Made by a program: the position numbers and the translations under genes. The notes beneath the pieces were generated by a model that was not told the origin of the DNA, searched no databases, and worked only from the letters and a program-made list of their open reading frames with translations. DNA of 15,531 nucleotides. It comes from an uncultured Collinsella sp. (GTDB lineage Bacteria; Actinomycetota; Coriobacteriia; Coriobacteriales; Coriobacteriaceae). Within the stretch, counting starts at the first letter, position 1, and each line of letters starts with the position of its first letter. The DNA is taken from positions 1-15,531 of the forward strand of contig UQTD01000049.1 of assembly GCA_900543845.1 (NCBI GenBank), given 5' to 3'. This document shows positions 5,601 to 12,359 of the stretch, piece after piece.

Positions 5601-7676
5601 ATGAGATTCTCGATTATTAGCGAGATCCCCGGCAGGACCCGTCTTCAATTGGCGGGTCCTGTGCCAGAGAGCGATCTCGATGCACTTCTTAAGCTTGGCG
5701 GCGAAATCGACGGCGTGCGCAAAGTGCGCGTATATGGCCGTATTGGCCAGATGGCGCTCGAATATGACGAGCAGTGTCGTGCGAGCGTGCTCGACGCCTT
5801 GGGCGCACTCGATGCTCAAGCCATCGCCGATGCCAAGTCGGGTTACGTGATGCAGCTTGAGCCACGCAAGCACAAGCTCGTCATGGATCTTGCCACACTT
5901 ATCGGCGCCCACTACGCGCGCCGCTGGTTCTTGCCGACGCCTCTGCGTGCGGTGTTTGTCGTGGCCGGTTACATGGCATTTTTGCGCGCTGCCCTTCATG
6001 AGCTGGCGCAGCCGCGCCTGACCGTTCCCGTGCTCGACGCTTCGGCCATCGGCATTTCGTTCGTCAAACGTGATGTCGATACCGCGGGCCAGACGATGTT
6101 CCTGCTCAACGTGGGCGAGCTGCTCGAGGACTACACCCGCGCCATGAGCGAAAACGAGCTCATCAACTCGCTGCTCGATGTGCCCGACAAGGCGCAAAAG
6201 GTCGTCGGCGACACTGAGGTGAGCGTTGCCGCCACCGAGCTTGAGCCCGGCGACTTGGTCGCCGTTCGCACCGGCATGTCCATCTGCATCGACGGCGTGG
6301 TTGAGCAGGGGAGCGCCATGGTTAACCAGGCGACCCTGACCGGCGAGCCGCTTGCCGTCGAGCGCAGCGCAGGCGACGATGTGTTTGCTGGAACTGTCGT
6401 CGAGGACGGCAGCATCTTGGTGCGCGTGCGCGCCAACACGGCTCAGACCAAGCTGCGCTCGATCGTCTCGCTCGTGCAGGCGGCCGACTCGCTCAAGTCT
6501 GAGGGCCAGTCGCACATGGAAGACCTCGCCAACAAGATCGTTCCGTGGAACTTCCTGCTCGCGGGCCTGGTTGCGCTCACCACGCGCAGTCTCATCAAGA
6601 CCTCCGCGGCACTGATGGTCGACTACTCGTGCGCGCTCAAGCTCACGGGTTCGGTCGCCGTCATGACCGCCATGAGCGACGCCGCCAAGATGGGCGTTAT
6701 GGTCAAGGGCGCCAAGTATTTTGAGTCGTTTGCCAAGGCCGATACCATTGTCTTTGACAAGACCGGCACGCTCACCGAGGCGCAGCCGCGCCTGGCTTGC
6801 GTGCTGACGACCGATGGCTGGAGCGAGGATGAGGTTCTGCGCCTTTCCGCTTGCCTGGAGGAGCATTTTCCGCATCCGGTGGCGCGCGCTGTGGTCAACG
6901 CCGCCCGCGAGCGCGGGCTCGAGCACCGCGAGCGTCACGCTGCCGTCGAGTATATTGTGGCGCACGGCATCGCCTCGTCCATTGAAGGGCGTCGCGCGAT
7001 TATCGGCTCGGCACACTTTGTGTTTGAGGACGAGAGCGCGCAGCTCGAGGCCGACATTAAGGAGCAAATCGAGTCCCAGATGCAGGGCCTGTCGCCGCTG
7101 TACCTGGCGGTCGACGGCATGGTCGTGGGCGTGCTCGGCATCGAGGATCCGCTCAAGCCCGGCGTGCGCGAGGCCATTGCCGACCTGCATGCGCTGGGCG
7201 TCAAGCATGTCGTTATGCTTACGGGCGATTCGGAGCGCACGGCCGAGCGCATTGCGCGCGAGGCGGGTGTCGACGAGTTTAAGGCCGAACTGCTGCCCGA
7301 GGACAAGTACGCCTATGTGGAGCGCATTAAGAGCGAGGGGCGCCATGTTGCCATGGTGGGCGACGGCGTCAACGACTCACCGGCGCTCGGCTTGGCTGAC
7401 GTGGGTCTGGCCATGGGTGGCGGAAGCGACATCGCCAAGGAGGTCGCCGATATCATCCTGACCGATACGGATCTTGCCGCGATCGTGCGTCTGCGCCGCA
7501 TGAGCCAGGGCCTCGTTGATCGTCTGACGAGCTCCTATTCTAAGGTGATGCTCACCAACTCGGCGCTCCTGGCACTGGGCATTACCGGCGCGATTACCCC
7601 GCAAGCGTCATCGCTGCTGCACAACGGCTCGACGATTGCGTACAGCTTGGGCAACGCGAAAGCGTATCTGCGTTAG
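5601..7676 (+). CDS. P1B-type heavy-metal-transporting ATPase (CtpC-like, metal unknown)
   Basis: Membrane ion pump of 691 residues. Residues 1-75 look like a ferredoxin-fold HMA domain without its CxxC metal site. Then come about six membrane helices, the actuator motif TGE (247-249), the phosphorylation motif DKTGT with D386, the P1B hallmark HP (425-426), TGDS (541-544) and the hinge GDGVND (587-592). The fourth-helix metal motif, normally CPC/CPH/SPC, reads YSCALK (342-347) with no proline. All catalytic residues are intact, so it should work as an exporter. The ATG has only a weak Shine-Dalgarno, so translation may be coupled to the 81-aa gene just upstream. The overall form recalls mycobacterial CtpC (Mn/Zn). 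Manganese, zinc or iron export is an inference. Confidence 0.9.
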   Translation: MRFSIISEIPGRTRLQLAGPVPESDLDALLKLGGEIDGVRKVRVYGRIGQMALEYDEQCRASVLDALGALDAQAIADAKSGYVMQLEPRKHKLVMDLATLIGAHYARRWFLPTPLRAVFVVAGYMAFLRAALHELAQPRLTVPVLDASAIGISFVKRDVDTAGQTMFLLNVGELLEDYTRAMSENELINSLLDVPDKAQKVVGDTEVSVAATELEPGDLVAVRTGMSICIDGVVEQGSAMVNQATLTGEPLAVERSAGDDVFAGTVVEDGSILVRVRANTAQTKLRSIVSLVQAADSLKSEGQSHMEDLANKIVPWNFLLAGLVALTTRSLIKTSAALMVDYSCALKLTGSVAVMTAMSDAAKMGVMVKGAKYFESFAKADTIVFDKTGTLTEAQPRLACVLTTDGWSEDEVLRLSACLEEHFPHPVARAVVNAARERGLEHRERHAAVEYIVAHGIASSIEGRRAIIGSAHFVFEDESAQLEADIKEQIESQMQGLSPLYLAVDGMVVGVLGIEDPLKPGVREAIADLHALGVKHVVMLTGDSERTAERIAREAGVDEFKAELLPEDKYAYVERIKSEGRHVAMVGDGVNDSPALGLADVGLAMGGGSDIAKEVADIILTDTDLAAIVRLRRMSQGLVDRLTSSYSKVMLTNSALLALGITGAITPQASSLLHNGSTIAYSLGNAKAYLR

Positions 7677-7700
7677 CAGACGTGTTCGTCCACGTTATCT

Positions 7701-7746
7701 GGCCTGCGCCCAGACGGCATCGGTGTCGTCTGGGCGCAGGCCTTTT
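7701..7746 (+). terminator. Strong intrinsic terminator of the metal-ATPase operon
   Basis: Perfect 16-bp GC-rich stem (7701-7716 with 7727-7742, 10-nt loop) followed at once by TTTT. It separates the ATPase operon from the toxin-antitoxin promoter that begins a few bases later. Confidence 0.9.
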
Positions 7747-7750
7747 GCAT

Positions 7751-7779
7751 TTGACCATTTGCTAGCTTCTCTATATAGT
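7751..7779 (+). promoter_or_regulatory. Promoter of the toxin-antitoxin operon
   Basis: TTGACC (7751-7756) and TATAGT (7774-7779) lie 17 bp apart, one mismatch each from consensus. The transcript would start near 7786, which rules out starts of the antitoxin gene before that point. Confidence 0.75.
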
Positions 7780-7799
7780 GTTGCTAGCGGTGCTAGCAA
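7761..7799. promoter_or_regulatory. GCTAGC operator repeats for antitoxin autoregulation
   Basis: The palindromic hexamer GCTAGC occurs at 7761-7766, 7783-7788 and 7792-7797. The last two form a larger perfect palindrome, ttgctagc-ggt-gctagcaa (7781-7799). They flank the -10 box and cover the start point, as expected for a ribbon-helix-helix antitoxin that represses its own operon. Confidence 0.65.
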
Positions 7800-7819
7800 T
7801 TGAAGGGAGCGGGATCAAC

Positions 7820-8173
7820 GTGGGTGCTGTTAGCGGCATGGCGCAGGTGAACGTTCGCGTGGATCGCCAGGTCAAGAACCGTGCCGAGGAGGCGATGCGG
7901 CTTTCGGGCGGGTCACTGCCCGAGCTCATCAAAAAGGTGGTGGCCCAGGTCGCGCAGGGTGGCGGGCAGTGCGAGGAAGTGCTTGCGGCCGTCGACGACC
8001 GGCATCGGACCGTCGCGCCCGATGCTCCGTTCGCCGCATCATGGGCGGTGGCGGATCAGCTTTACGCGGACCTGGGCATCGCTACGTCGCCCGTATCCGA
8101 CGATCGCGATTGGGACACAATCTATTCCGAAGCCATGGACGAGCGCTATCGCCAAAAGGAGATGATCTTGTGA
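7820..8173 (+). CDS. Type II antitoxin, RelB/DinJ-like ribbon-helix-helix protein
   Basis: Protein of 117 residues if read from GTG 7820, which has AAGGGAG ten bases upstream. An ATG at 7838 (MAQVNVRVDRQ) is the alternative and lacks a ribosome site. Around residues 7-50 the pattern of a short beta strand (AQVNVRVD) followed by two helices (RQVKNRAEEAMRL, then SLPELIKKVVAQVA) is that of ribbon-helix-helix DNA-binding proteins of the RelB/DinJ type. The C-terminal half, ending in a charged helix (TIYSEAMDERYRQKE), would bind and block the toxin. The stop overlaps the toxin's GTG start by four bases (GTGA). It probably represses its own promoter through the GCTAGC sites. The fold is judged by pattern, not by a search. 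Confidence 0.82.
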   Translation: MGAVSGMAQVNVRVDRQVKNRAEEAMRLSGGSLPELIKKVVAQVAQGGGQCEEVLAAVDDRHRTVAPDAPFAASWAVADQLYADLGIATSPVSDDRDWDTIYSEAMDERYRQKEMIL

Positions 8174-8685
8174 GCGGGGCTCCCCTCAAAATAATGGTGG
8201 AGGCCAACGTATGGGTTGATTCGTTTTGCGTCGACCATGCCGAGTCGCTTGCCGCGCGTGCGTTTATTGGGCAGGCGACGGAGACGGGGGCGTTGCTGTT
8301 CTTTCCGGTGCATATCGCCAAGGACGTGCTGTACGTTGTCCAACACGAGCTGAAGCGTAGCGTTCTTGCCAGCGGGAGAGCGCTCGACGAGGCATCTGTC
8401 CGTGCAATTGGCGATGCGGCGTTGGCGTTTGTTCGGAACATGACCGAAAACGCCATGGCCGTGGGCGCTGATGCATCCGATCTGTGGCTAGCCGACAAAT
8501 ATCTGTCGCTCCATCGCGATTACGAGGACAACTTGGTACTCGCCGCGTGCAAGCGCGCGCAGGTCGATTACTTGGTGACCAACGATCGCAAACTGCTCGA
8601 ACATGCCGATCTTGCAGCAAAGACACCTCGTCAAATGATGCCGATTCTTGCTTTGGCCGAACGCGGCGGCGCGGCTATCGGTTGA
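8170..8685 (+). CDS. PIN-domain toxin (VapC-like ribonuclease)
   Basis: Protein of 171 residues read from GTG 8170, which has AAGGAG eight bases upstream inside the antitoxin gene. PIN nucleases cut RNA with a Mg-binding acidic cluster. Here the N-terminal strand reads IMVEANVWVD, so the usual first aspartate is E11, with N13 kept. E60 (QHELKRS), D117 and D120 (RDYEDNLVLAA) and D139 (LVTNDRKLL) supply the other acidic positions in the expected order. The opening lies in the same small operon as the antitoxin, and the pair is closed by a hairpin. A PIN toxin with a RelB-like rather than a VapB-like antitoxin is a mixed pairing. Function as a toxin is inferred from context, and the E11 substitution leaves activity open. 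Confidence 0.85.
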   Translation: MSGAPLKIMVEANVWVDSFCVDHAESLAARAFIGQATETGALLFFPVHIAKDVLYVVQHELKRSVLASGRALDEASVRAIGDAALAFVRNMTENAMAVGADASDLWLADKYLSLHRDYEDNLVLAACKRAQVDYLVTNDRKLLEHADLAAKTPRQMMPILALAERGGAAIG

Positions 8686-8697
8686 CGCGAACGGTTT

Positions 8698-8742
8698 GCG
8701 GGCCTCTTGGACGACGATGCGCCAAGGGGCCCGCGTTTGCTA
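8698..8742. terminator. Hairpin between the toxin gene and the convergent hypothetical gene
   Basis: A 13-bp stem (8698-8710 with 8722-8734, one G-T pair, 11-nt loop) followed on the plus strand by gtttgctattt. It lies between two convergent genes and could serve both. The T-run is interrupted, so it is a moderate terminator. Confidence 0.6.
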
Positions 8743-8743
8743 T

Positions 8744-9178
8744 TTACAAAAGCTCGGCCTTAATGGCGGGACTTTCTGCGAGCTGCTCGGCTGCCTTTTC
8801 GTCGGAGCTGTCGAGTGCCGCCAGGCTGCGGTAGACCCACTCGTTGACCTGGGTGTTCTTGACGCCTGCGGTCTGCATAAGGGCGCCTATCTCGCGGATT
8901 GCTGCGAGCAAGTCGGCCTTGGGGCCCACGAGCTCGACCGTGAGGTTGTGGTAGGCGGTCACTCCGCGGTTTTCGCTCACGTGGTCGATAAAGCCCTCGA
9001 CGGTCTCAAGCTGCTGGGCGAGAGTAGCATCATCGTCAGCGTCCAGCGTGACGAGTGCGTTCGATACCGTGAGGGCGGGATGCCCGCAGGGGACAAAGCC
9101 CTCGATGACATCCATAGCTTCGGTAATGGTTGAGCCCAGGCCTGCGAGGGCATTGACGAGTTGTTGCTTGGTATCCAT
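8744..9178 (-). CDS. Hypothetical acidic protein
   Basis: Protein of 144 residues that I do not recognise. The ATG at 9176-9178 has a good Shine-Dalgarno (GAAAGGA) five bases upstream. The sequence is acidic and soluble, with no signal peptide or membrane segment and one cysteine (C32, in PCGHP). It appears to alternate helices with two short hydrophobic strands (ALTVSNALVTLD and YHNLTVELVG), followed by a helical tail rich in alanine and glutamate. It stands alone, convergent to the toxin gene and divergent from ssrA, so context gives no role. Codon use resembles the neighbours. Confidence 0.8.
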   Translation of the reverse strand: MDTKQQLVNALAGLGSTITEAMDVIEGFVPCGHPALTVSNALVTLDADDDATLAQQLETVEGFIDHVSENRGVTAYHNLTVELVGPKADLLAAIREIGALMQTAGVKNTQVNEWVYRSLAALDSSDEKAAEQLAESPAIKAELL

Positions 9179-9214
9179 AACGGTCCTTTCGACGGGTCAA
9201 TTATGCTTGGCGAA

Positions 9215-9242
9215 AATATACGTGACGCGATCGGTAGCAAAA
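9215..9242 (-). promoter_or_regulatory. Possible promoter of the hypothetical gene
   Basis: On the minus strand TTTTGC (complement of 9237-9242) and TATATT (complement of 9215-9220) are 16 bp apart. The -10 box is good, the -35 box poor. The distance to the ATG, about 30 nt from the expected start, is reasonable. Confidence 0.35.
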
Positions 9243-9310
9243 GTGCGAAGTGCAGCGCACATTGGGGTCTTCACAGCTCGTGCATAGAACAGCTGTCCGC
9301 TTTCAGAACG

Positions 9311-9319
9311 TGGTAAGAT
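9311..9319 (+). promoter_or_regulatory. Extended -10 promoter element upstream of ssrA
   Basis: TGG-TAAGAT (9311-9319) is a typical extended -10 box. No good -35 hexamer is present at 16-18 bp. It would give a pre-tmRNA with about 90 nt of 5' leader before the mature end at 9416, in which short stems (cggggc/gccccg and ttggg/cccaa) can form. Confidence 0.4.
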
Positions 9320-9415
9320 AACACTCCACAAGCGGGGCTCGCCCCGTATGTTCTTTGAAAAGTCGACGGGTGTTGGGTGCTCGTGCCCAATACCATCCAG
9401 ACTTTCCCGACATTC

Positions 9416-9779
9416 GGGGGCGACTGGTTTCGACACGATAGCTCTGAGAGAGGAAGCAAGCCGAGGTCTCCTCGCCTCGTTAAACAGGGGTACCGTCAAA
9501 TTGAATTGACAACAACTCTTCTTTTGAGCCTATGGCTCTCGCTGCTTAGTTTATAGCGGCGCGTCAACCCGGTGATTTCCCCGACACCGGCGCGACGTCA
9601 TTTTAGGGGAATGCTCCTGCGCACGTAATCGGTATGGCGCAGGCTAAGACCGAACCGGTTAGGACGCCGCGAGCGTGTCGCTGCGCGCAAAGCGTCCGAG
9701 ACAAAACCAGCGACTGAGCTTGGAGATGCCGATCAGGGGGCTTTCGTGGACCGGAGTTCGATTCTCCGCGCCTCCACCA
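9416..9779 (+). ncRNA. ssrA: Transfer-messenger RNA (tmRNA)
   Basis: Rescues stalled ribosomes with SmpB by tagging the unfinished protein for breakdown. The 5' end GGGGGCGACUGGUUUCGAC pairs with the 3' end CGCCUCC, followed by an encoded CCA (9777-9779), to form the acceptor stem (seven pairs, one G-U). A T-arm ggagttcgattctcc precedes it. Total length is 364 nt, normal for a one-piece tmRNA. Between the two ends lies a short reading frame that finishes in ALAA-stop, and GC-rich stretches that fit the pseudoknots. A clean terminator follows within ten bases. Ends are inferred from the pairing, so the mature 5' end could be off by a base. Confidence 0.96.
9508..9549 (+). other. tmRNA tag-peptide reading frame
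   Basis: Reading back in frame from the TAG at 9547 gives a tag DNNSSFEPMALAA if the resume codon is GAC at 9508. The frame is closed by a TGA two codons further upstream (9502-9504), so the tag can be at most one residue longer (ATT, Ile). The ALAA ending is the conserved protease signal. An aspartate resume codon, instead of the common alanine, is inferred from the sequence only. Confidence 0.75.
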
Positions 9780-9787
9780 TAAGCAAC

Positions 9788-9822
9788 AGGCAGGTAGATA
9801 CTCATATCTACCTGCCTTTTTA
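9788..9822 (+). terminator. Intrinsic terminator of ssrA
   Basis: Perfect 13-bp stem (9788-9800 with 9805-9817, 4-nt loop) running into TTTTTATTT, beginning eight bases after the tmRNA CCA end. Confidence 0.93.
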
Positions 9823-9836
9823 TTTCTTGTCCGTAC

Positions 9837-9969
9837 CGCGGAGAATCGAACTCTGTGCAGGGCGCGGGCGTAAAGAAAACGCGAAGCGTTTTTAGCCCGC
9901 GGGCGAGGACGCCGGCAGGCGGCCGAAGCCGGTGCGGATTTGCGAAGCAAATACGCGGATTCTCCGCGC
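9837..9969. repeat. Foldable element carrying copies of the tmRNA T-arm sequence
   Basis: The left end (9837-9853) is an inverted 17-bp copy of tmRNA bases 9754-9770. The right end (9958-9969, gattctccgcgc) is a direct 12-bp copy of 9760-9771. The two ends pair over 10 bp (9837-9846 with 9959-9968). Inside are three small hairpins with GAA in the loop: aaaacgc-GAA-gcgtttt (9876-9892), cggc-CGAA-gccg (9920-9931) and atttgc-GAA-gcaaat (9938-9952). No coding frame is credible. It may be a remnant of an island inserted at the tmRNA end, or a structured RNA. Confidence 0.55.
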
Positions 9970-10040
9970 AAAGTTTCGACTAGATATAGACGCGATGCCG
10001 ATCGCACTGCAGCCTGCCGTGCCCCGCATCAACGCAGAGT

Positions 10041-10363
10041 GAGACGCGCTTTCCCGATGGCAGTCCAGGCGGAAAGCGCGTCCCGGAATCCGCGCTCAGA
10101 CTGGGACGTAGTTTCCGGATGACGCCTCAAGCGGAAACTGCGACCCGGAATCGAGCCGTAGAGTGGGACATGCTTTCCCGATGGCAGCTCAAGCGGAAAC
10201 TACGTCCCGGAATTCTCATTCGGAATGGGATGCAATTTCCAAATGAATGGCTAGCGGAAAGTTCATCCCGGAATCCGCGCTCAGAACGGGACGCGCTTTC
10301 CCAACGGCGGTCCAAGCGGAAGGCGTATCCCGGAATTCCGCCTCAAACTGGGACGCGCTTTCC
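10041..10363. repeat. Array of five and a half 62-bp hairpin units
   Basis: Units start at 10041, 10103, 10165, 10227, 10288 and 10350 (the last only a half). Each full unit is a 14-nt arm (GGGA-5 nt-TTTCC), a 15-16-nt loop, a second 14-nt arm (GGAAA-5 nt-TCCC) and an 18-nt linker that begins GGAAT. The arm ends are nearly constant, while the central five bases vary. In unit 1 the cores pair fully, and in unit 2 fully with one G-T pair. Units 3-5 have one or two mismatches. The 62-bp period is not a multiple of three, so it is not a repeat protein. Together with 9823-10040, no gene is seen in the ~630 bp between ssrA and the phospholipase. Confidence 0.85.
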
Positions 10364-10450
10364 GCTCCATCTCCTCAACTCCAAAACCTATGCGCCCTCC
10401 ATTCCAAAACTGGGTAGAAGAAAGCCAAAACGCAATCGCAGGAGGTCAAT

Positions 10451-11329
10451 ATGACTGCAGAAGATAAGGCAAAGAACGCCGGCAAGGTCGCGCTCGTCTT
10501 GGAGGGTGGCAGCTTCCGCGGGCAGTTTACCGCGGGTGTGCTCGACGTTCTCATGGAGGCTGGCGTCGAGATTCCGGCTGTCTACGGTGTATCGGCAGGT
10601 GCTCTCAACGGCGTGAACTACAAGTCGCACCAGATCGGCCGTGCCAACCGCATCAACCTGGCTTTCTGCAACGACAGCCGCTACATGGGCGCCGCATCGT
10701 TTGCGTCCACGGGCTCTATTGTGGGTTACGACTTTATCTTCAACGATGTCCAGGACCGCCTAGACCCCTTCGATAACGAGACGTTCGACGCGAGTCCCAT
10801 CGAGATGTACGCCGTCGCGACGGACATGCTCTTTGGAACCGCCACGTACCTGCCGGTCAAAAGCGCCGTGCTCGACCTCGATGCTGTGCGCGCCTCGACG
10901 TCGCTGCCGCTAGTGACGCCGCCGGTCGAGATTGACGGGCACAAATACGTCGACGGCGGCGTAGCCGATTCGGTCCCTATCGAGCATGTGCTCGAGGAGG
11001 CGGGCTTCGACCGTGCGGTCGTTATCGTTACGCAGGACCGCTCATACGAGAAAAAGCCTTACGAGTTTATGCCCGCCGCGCGCGCCCGCTATGCCGACTA
11101 CCCCTACCTGCTCGAGGCTATCGAGACGCGCCACGACCGCTATAACATCCAGCGCATGCACCTGTGGAAGTATGAGCGCGAGGGCCGCGCGCTGGTCGTT
11201 GCCCCGCAAAAGCCGGTCGAGGTCGGTCACGTTGAGCACGATTCGGCAAAGCTCCTCGACCTGTATATTCAGGGCCGCCAGGAGGCAAAGCGCCTACTGA
11301 GTGATATCGAGGCGTTTGTCGAGCGCTAG
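10451..11329 (+). CDS. Patatin-like phospholipase (YjjU-type)
   Basis: Serine acyl hydrolase of 292 residues, expected in the cytoplasm or at the inner face of the membrane, since no signal peptide is seen. The patatin motifs are complete: glycine-rich oxyanion loop LEGGSFRG (17-24), nucleophile elbow GVSAG with S48, and catalytic aspartate D168 in DGG (168-170). This Ser-Asp dyad usually splits acyl chains from phospholipids. Length and the LEGG start recall E. coli YjjU. The ATG at 10451 follows AGGAGG by five bases, a strong ribosome site. It is a single gene, with the 62-bp hairpin array ending about 90 bp upstream and the ribosomal operon promoter downstream. The substrate is unknown. 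Confidence 0.93.
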   Translation: MTAEDKAKNAGKVALVLEGGSFRGQFTAGVLDVLMEAGVEIPAVYGVSAGALNGVNYKSHQIGRANRINLAFCNDSRYMGAASFASTGSIVGYDFIFNDVQDRLDPFDNETFDASPIEMYAVATDMLFGTATYLPVKSAVLDLDAVRASTSLPLVTPPVEIDGHKYVDGGVADSVPIEHVLEEAGFDRAVVIVTQDRSYEKKPYEFMPAARARYADYPYLLEAIETRHDRYNIQRMHLWKYEREGRALVVAPQKPVEVGHVEHDSAKLLDLYIQGRQEAKRLLSDIEAFVER

Positions 11330-11392
11330 TGTCGCGACGTCATGACCCATGGACGACATGTGCAGAAACTCTGGTCGGAGCCAAAATACCTG

Positions 11393-11420
11393 TTGACTCG
11401 GGCGGCGAGCGGGGTAATAT
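11393..11420 (+). promoter_or_regulatory. Promoter of the rplM-rpsI operon
   Basis: TTGACT (11393-11398) and TAATAT (11415-11420) 16 bp apart, near-consensus. The start near 11427 gives a leader of about 60 nt. A weak stem (acggg at 11423 with cccgt near 11441) can form there, too short to name as a known ribosomal-protein leader. Confidence 0.85.
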
Positions 11421-11486
11421 GGACGGGTTACTTGCAGAGCCCCGTGAATCTCTGTAACAACACGTACTGTACATGGAGGAGTCTAA

Positions 11487-11930
11487 GTGATTTCGAAATC
11501 GACTCACTACGCCAAGCAGGGCGAGGTCCAGCGCAACTGGGTTCTCGTCGACGCCGATGGTGCTGTCCTGGGCCGTCTTGCCACCCAGATCGCAATGATC
11601 CTGCGCGGTAAGAACAAGCCCCAGTTCACGCCCAACAGCGACTGCGGCGACTTCGTTGTCGTCATCAACGCCGATAAGGTCCAGCTTACCGGTAACAAGG
11701 CCGACACGAAGACCTATTATCGCCACAGCGGCTACAACGGCGGCCTCAAGGCTGAGAGCTTCCGCCAGGCTATGGAGAAGCACCCGGAGAAGGTCATCGA
11801 GCGCGCCGTTCGCGGCATGCTGCCCAAGACCACCCTCGGCCGTGCCCAGATGACCAAGCTTAAGGTCTACGCTGGTGCCGAGCATCCGCACGCTGCCCAG
11901 AACCCCACGAAGATTGAGCTGGAGGCTTAA
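11487..11930 (+). CDS. rplM: 50S ribosomal protein L13
   Basis: Early assembly protein of the large ribosomal subunit, 147 residues, against about 142 in E. coli. The conserved body is clear: NWVLVDADGAVLGRLATQIAMILRGKNK near residues 14-41, YYRHSGYNGGLK near 74-85, and RAVRGMLPKTTLGRAQMTKLKVYAGAEHPHAAQNP near the C-terminus. The start is GTG 11487, six bases after GGAGGA. It is the first gene of the usual rplM-rpsI pair, two bases before rpsI, under a near-consensus promoter. Confidence 0.98.
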   Translation: MISKSTHYAKQGEVQRNWVLVDADGAVLGRLATQIAMILRGKNKPQFTPNSDCGDFVVVINADKVQLTGNKADTKTYYRHSGYNGGLKAESFRQAMEKHPEKVIERAVRGMLPKTTLGRAQMTKLKVYAGAEHPHAAQNPTKIELEA

Positions 11931-11932
11931 AG

Positions 11933-12328
<396 letters not shown>

Positions 12329-12359
12329 GGTTTTATCTCCTTACGAGATACAATGTACA

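Noticed and set aside
5244..7346. A 700-codon open frame on the minus strand opposite the ATPase gene
   Set aside because: It is antisense to a gene with complete P-type ATPase motifs, has a His/Arg/Gly/Leu-rich composition typical of reverse frames in GC-rich DNA, and no family features.
7778..7819. Earlier start of the antitoxin
   Set aside because: It would lie on the -10 box and before the expected transcription start, inside the operator repeats.
9603..10007. A minus-strand frame of 134 codons over tmRNA and the following gap
   Set aside because: It overlaps the tmRNA and its terminator and has no ribosome site or recognisable pattern.
10041..10363. CRISPR array
   Set aside because: The units are large imperfect hairpins with diverging arms, and the segments between them resemble each other (GGAAT start), unlike unique spacers. 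No cas genes are present.
10119..10454. An open frame of 111 codons running through the hairpin array
   Set aside because: The 62-bp period is not a multiple of three, so each unit is read in a different frame, and the frame has no ribosome site.
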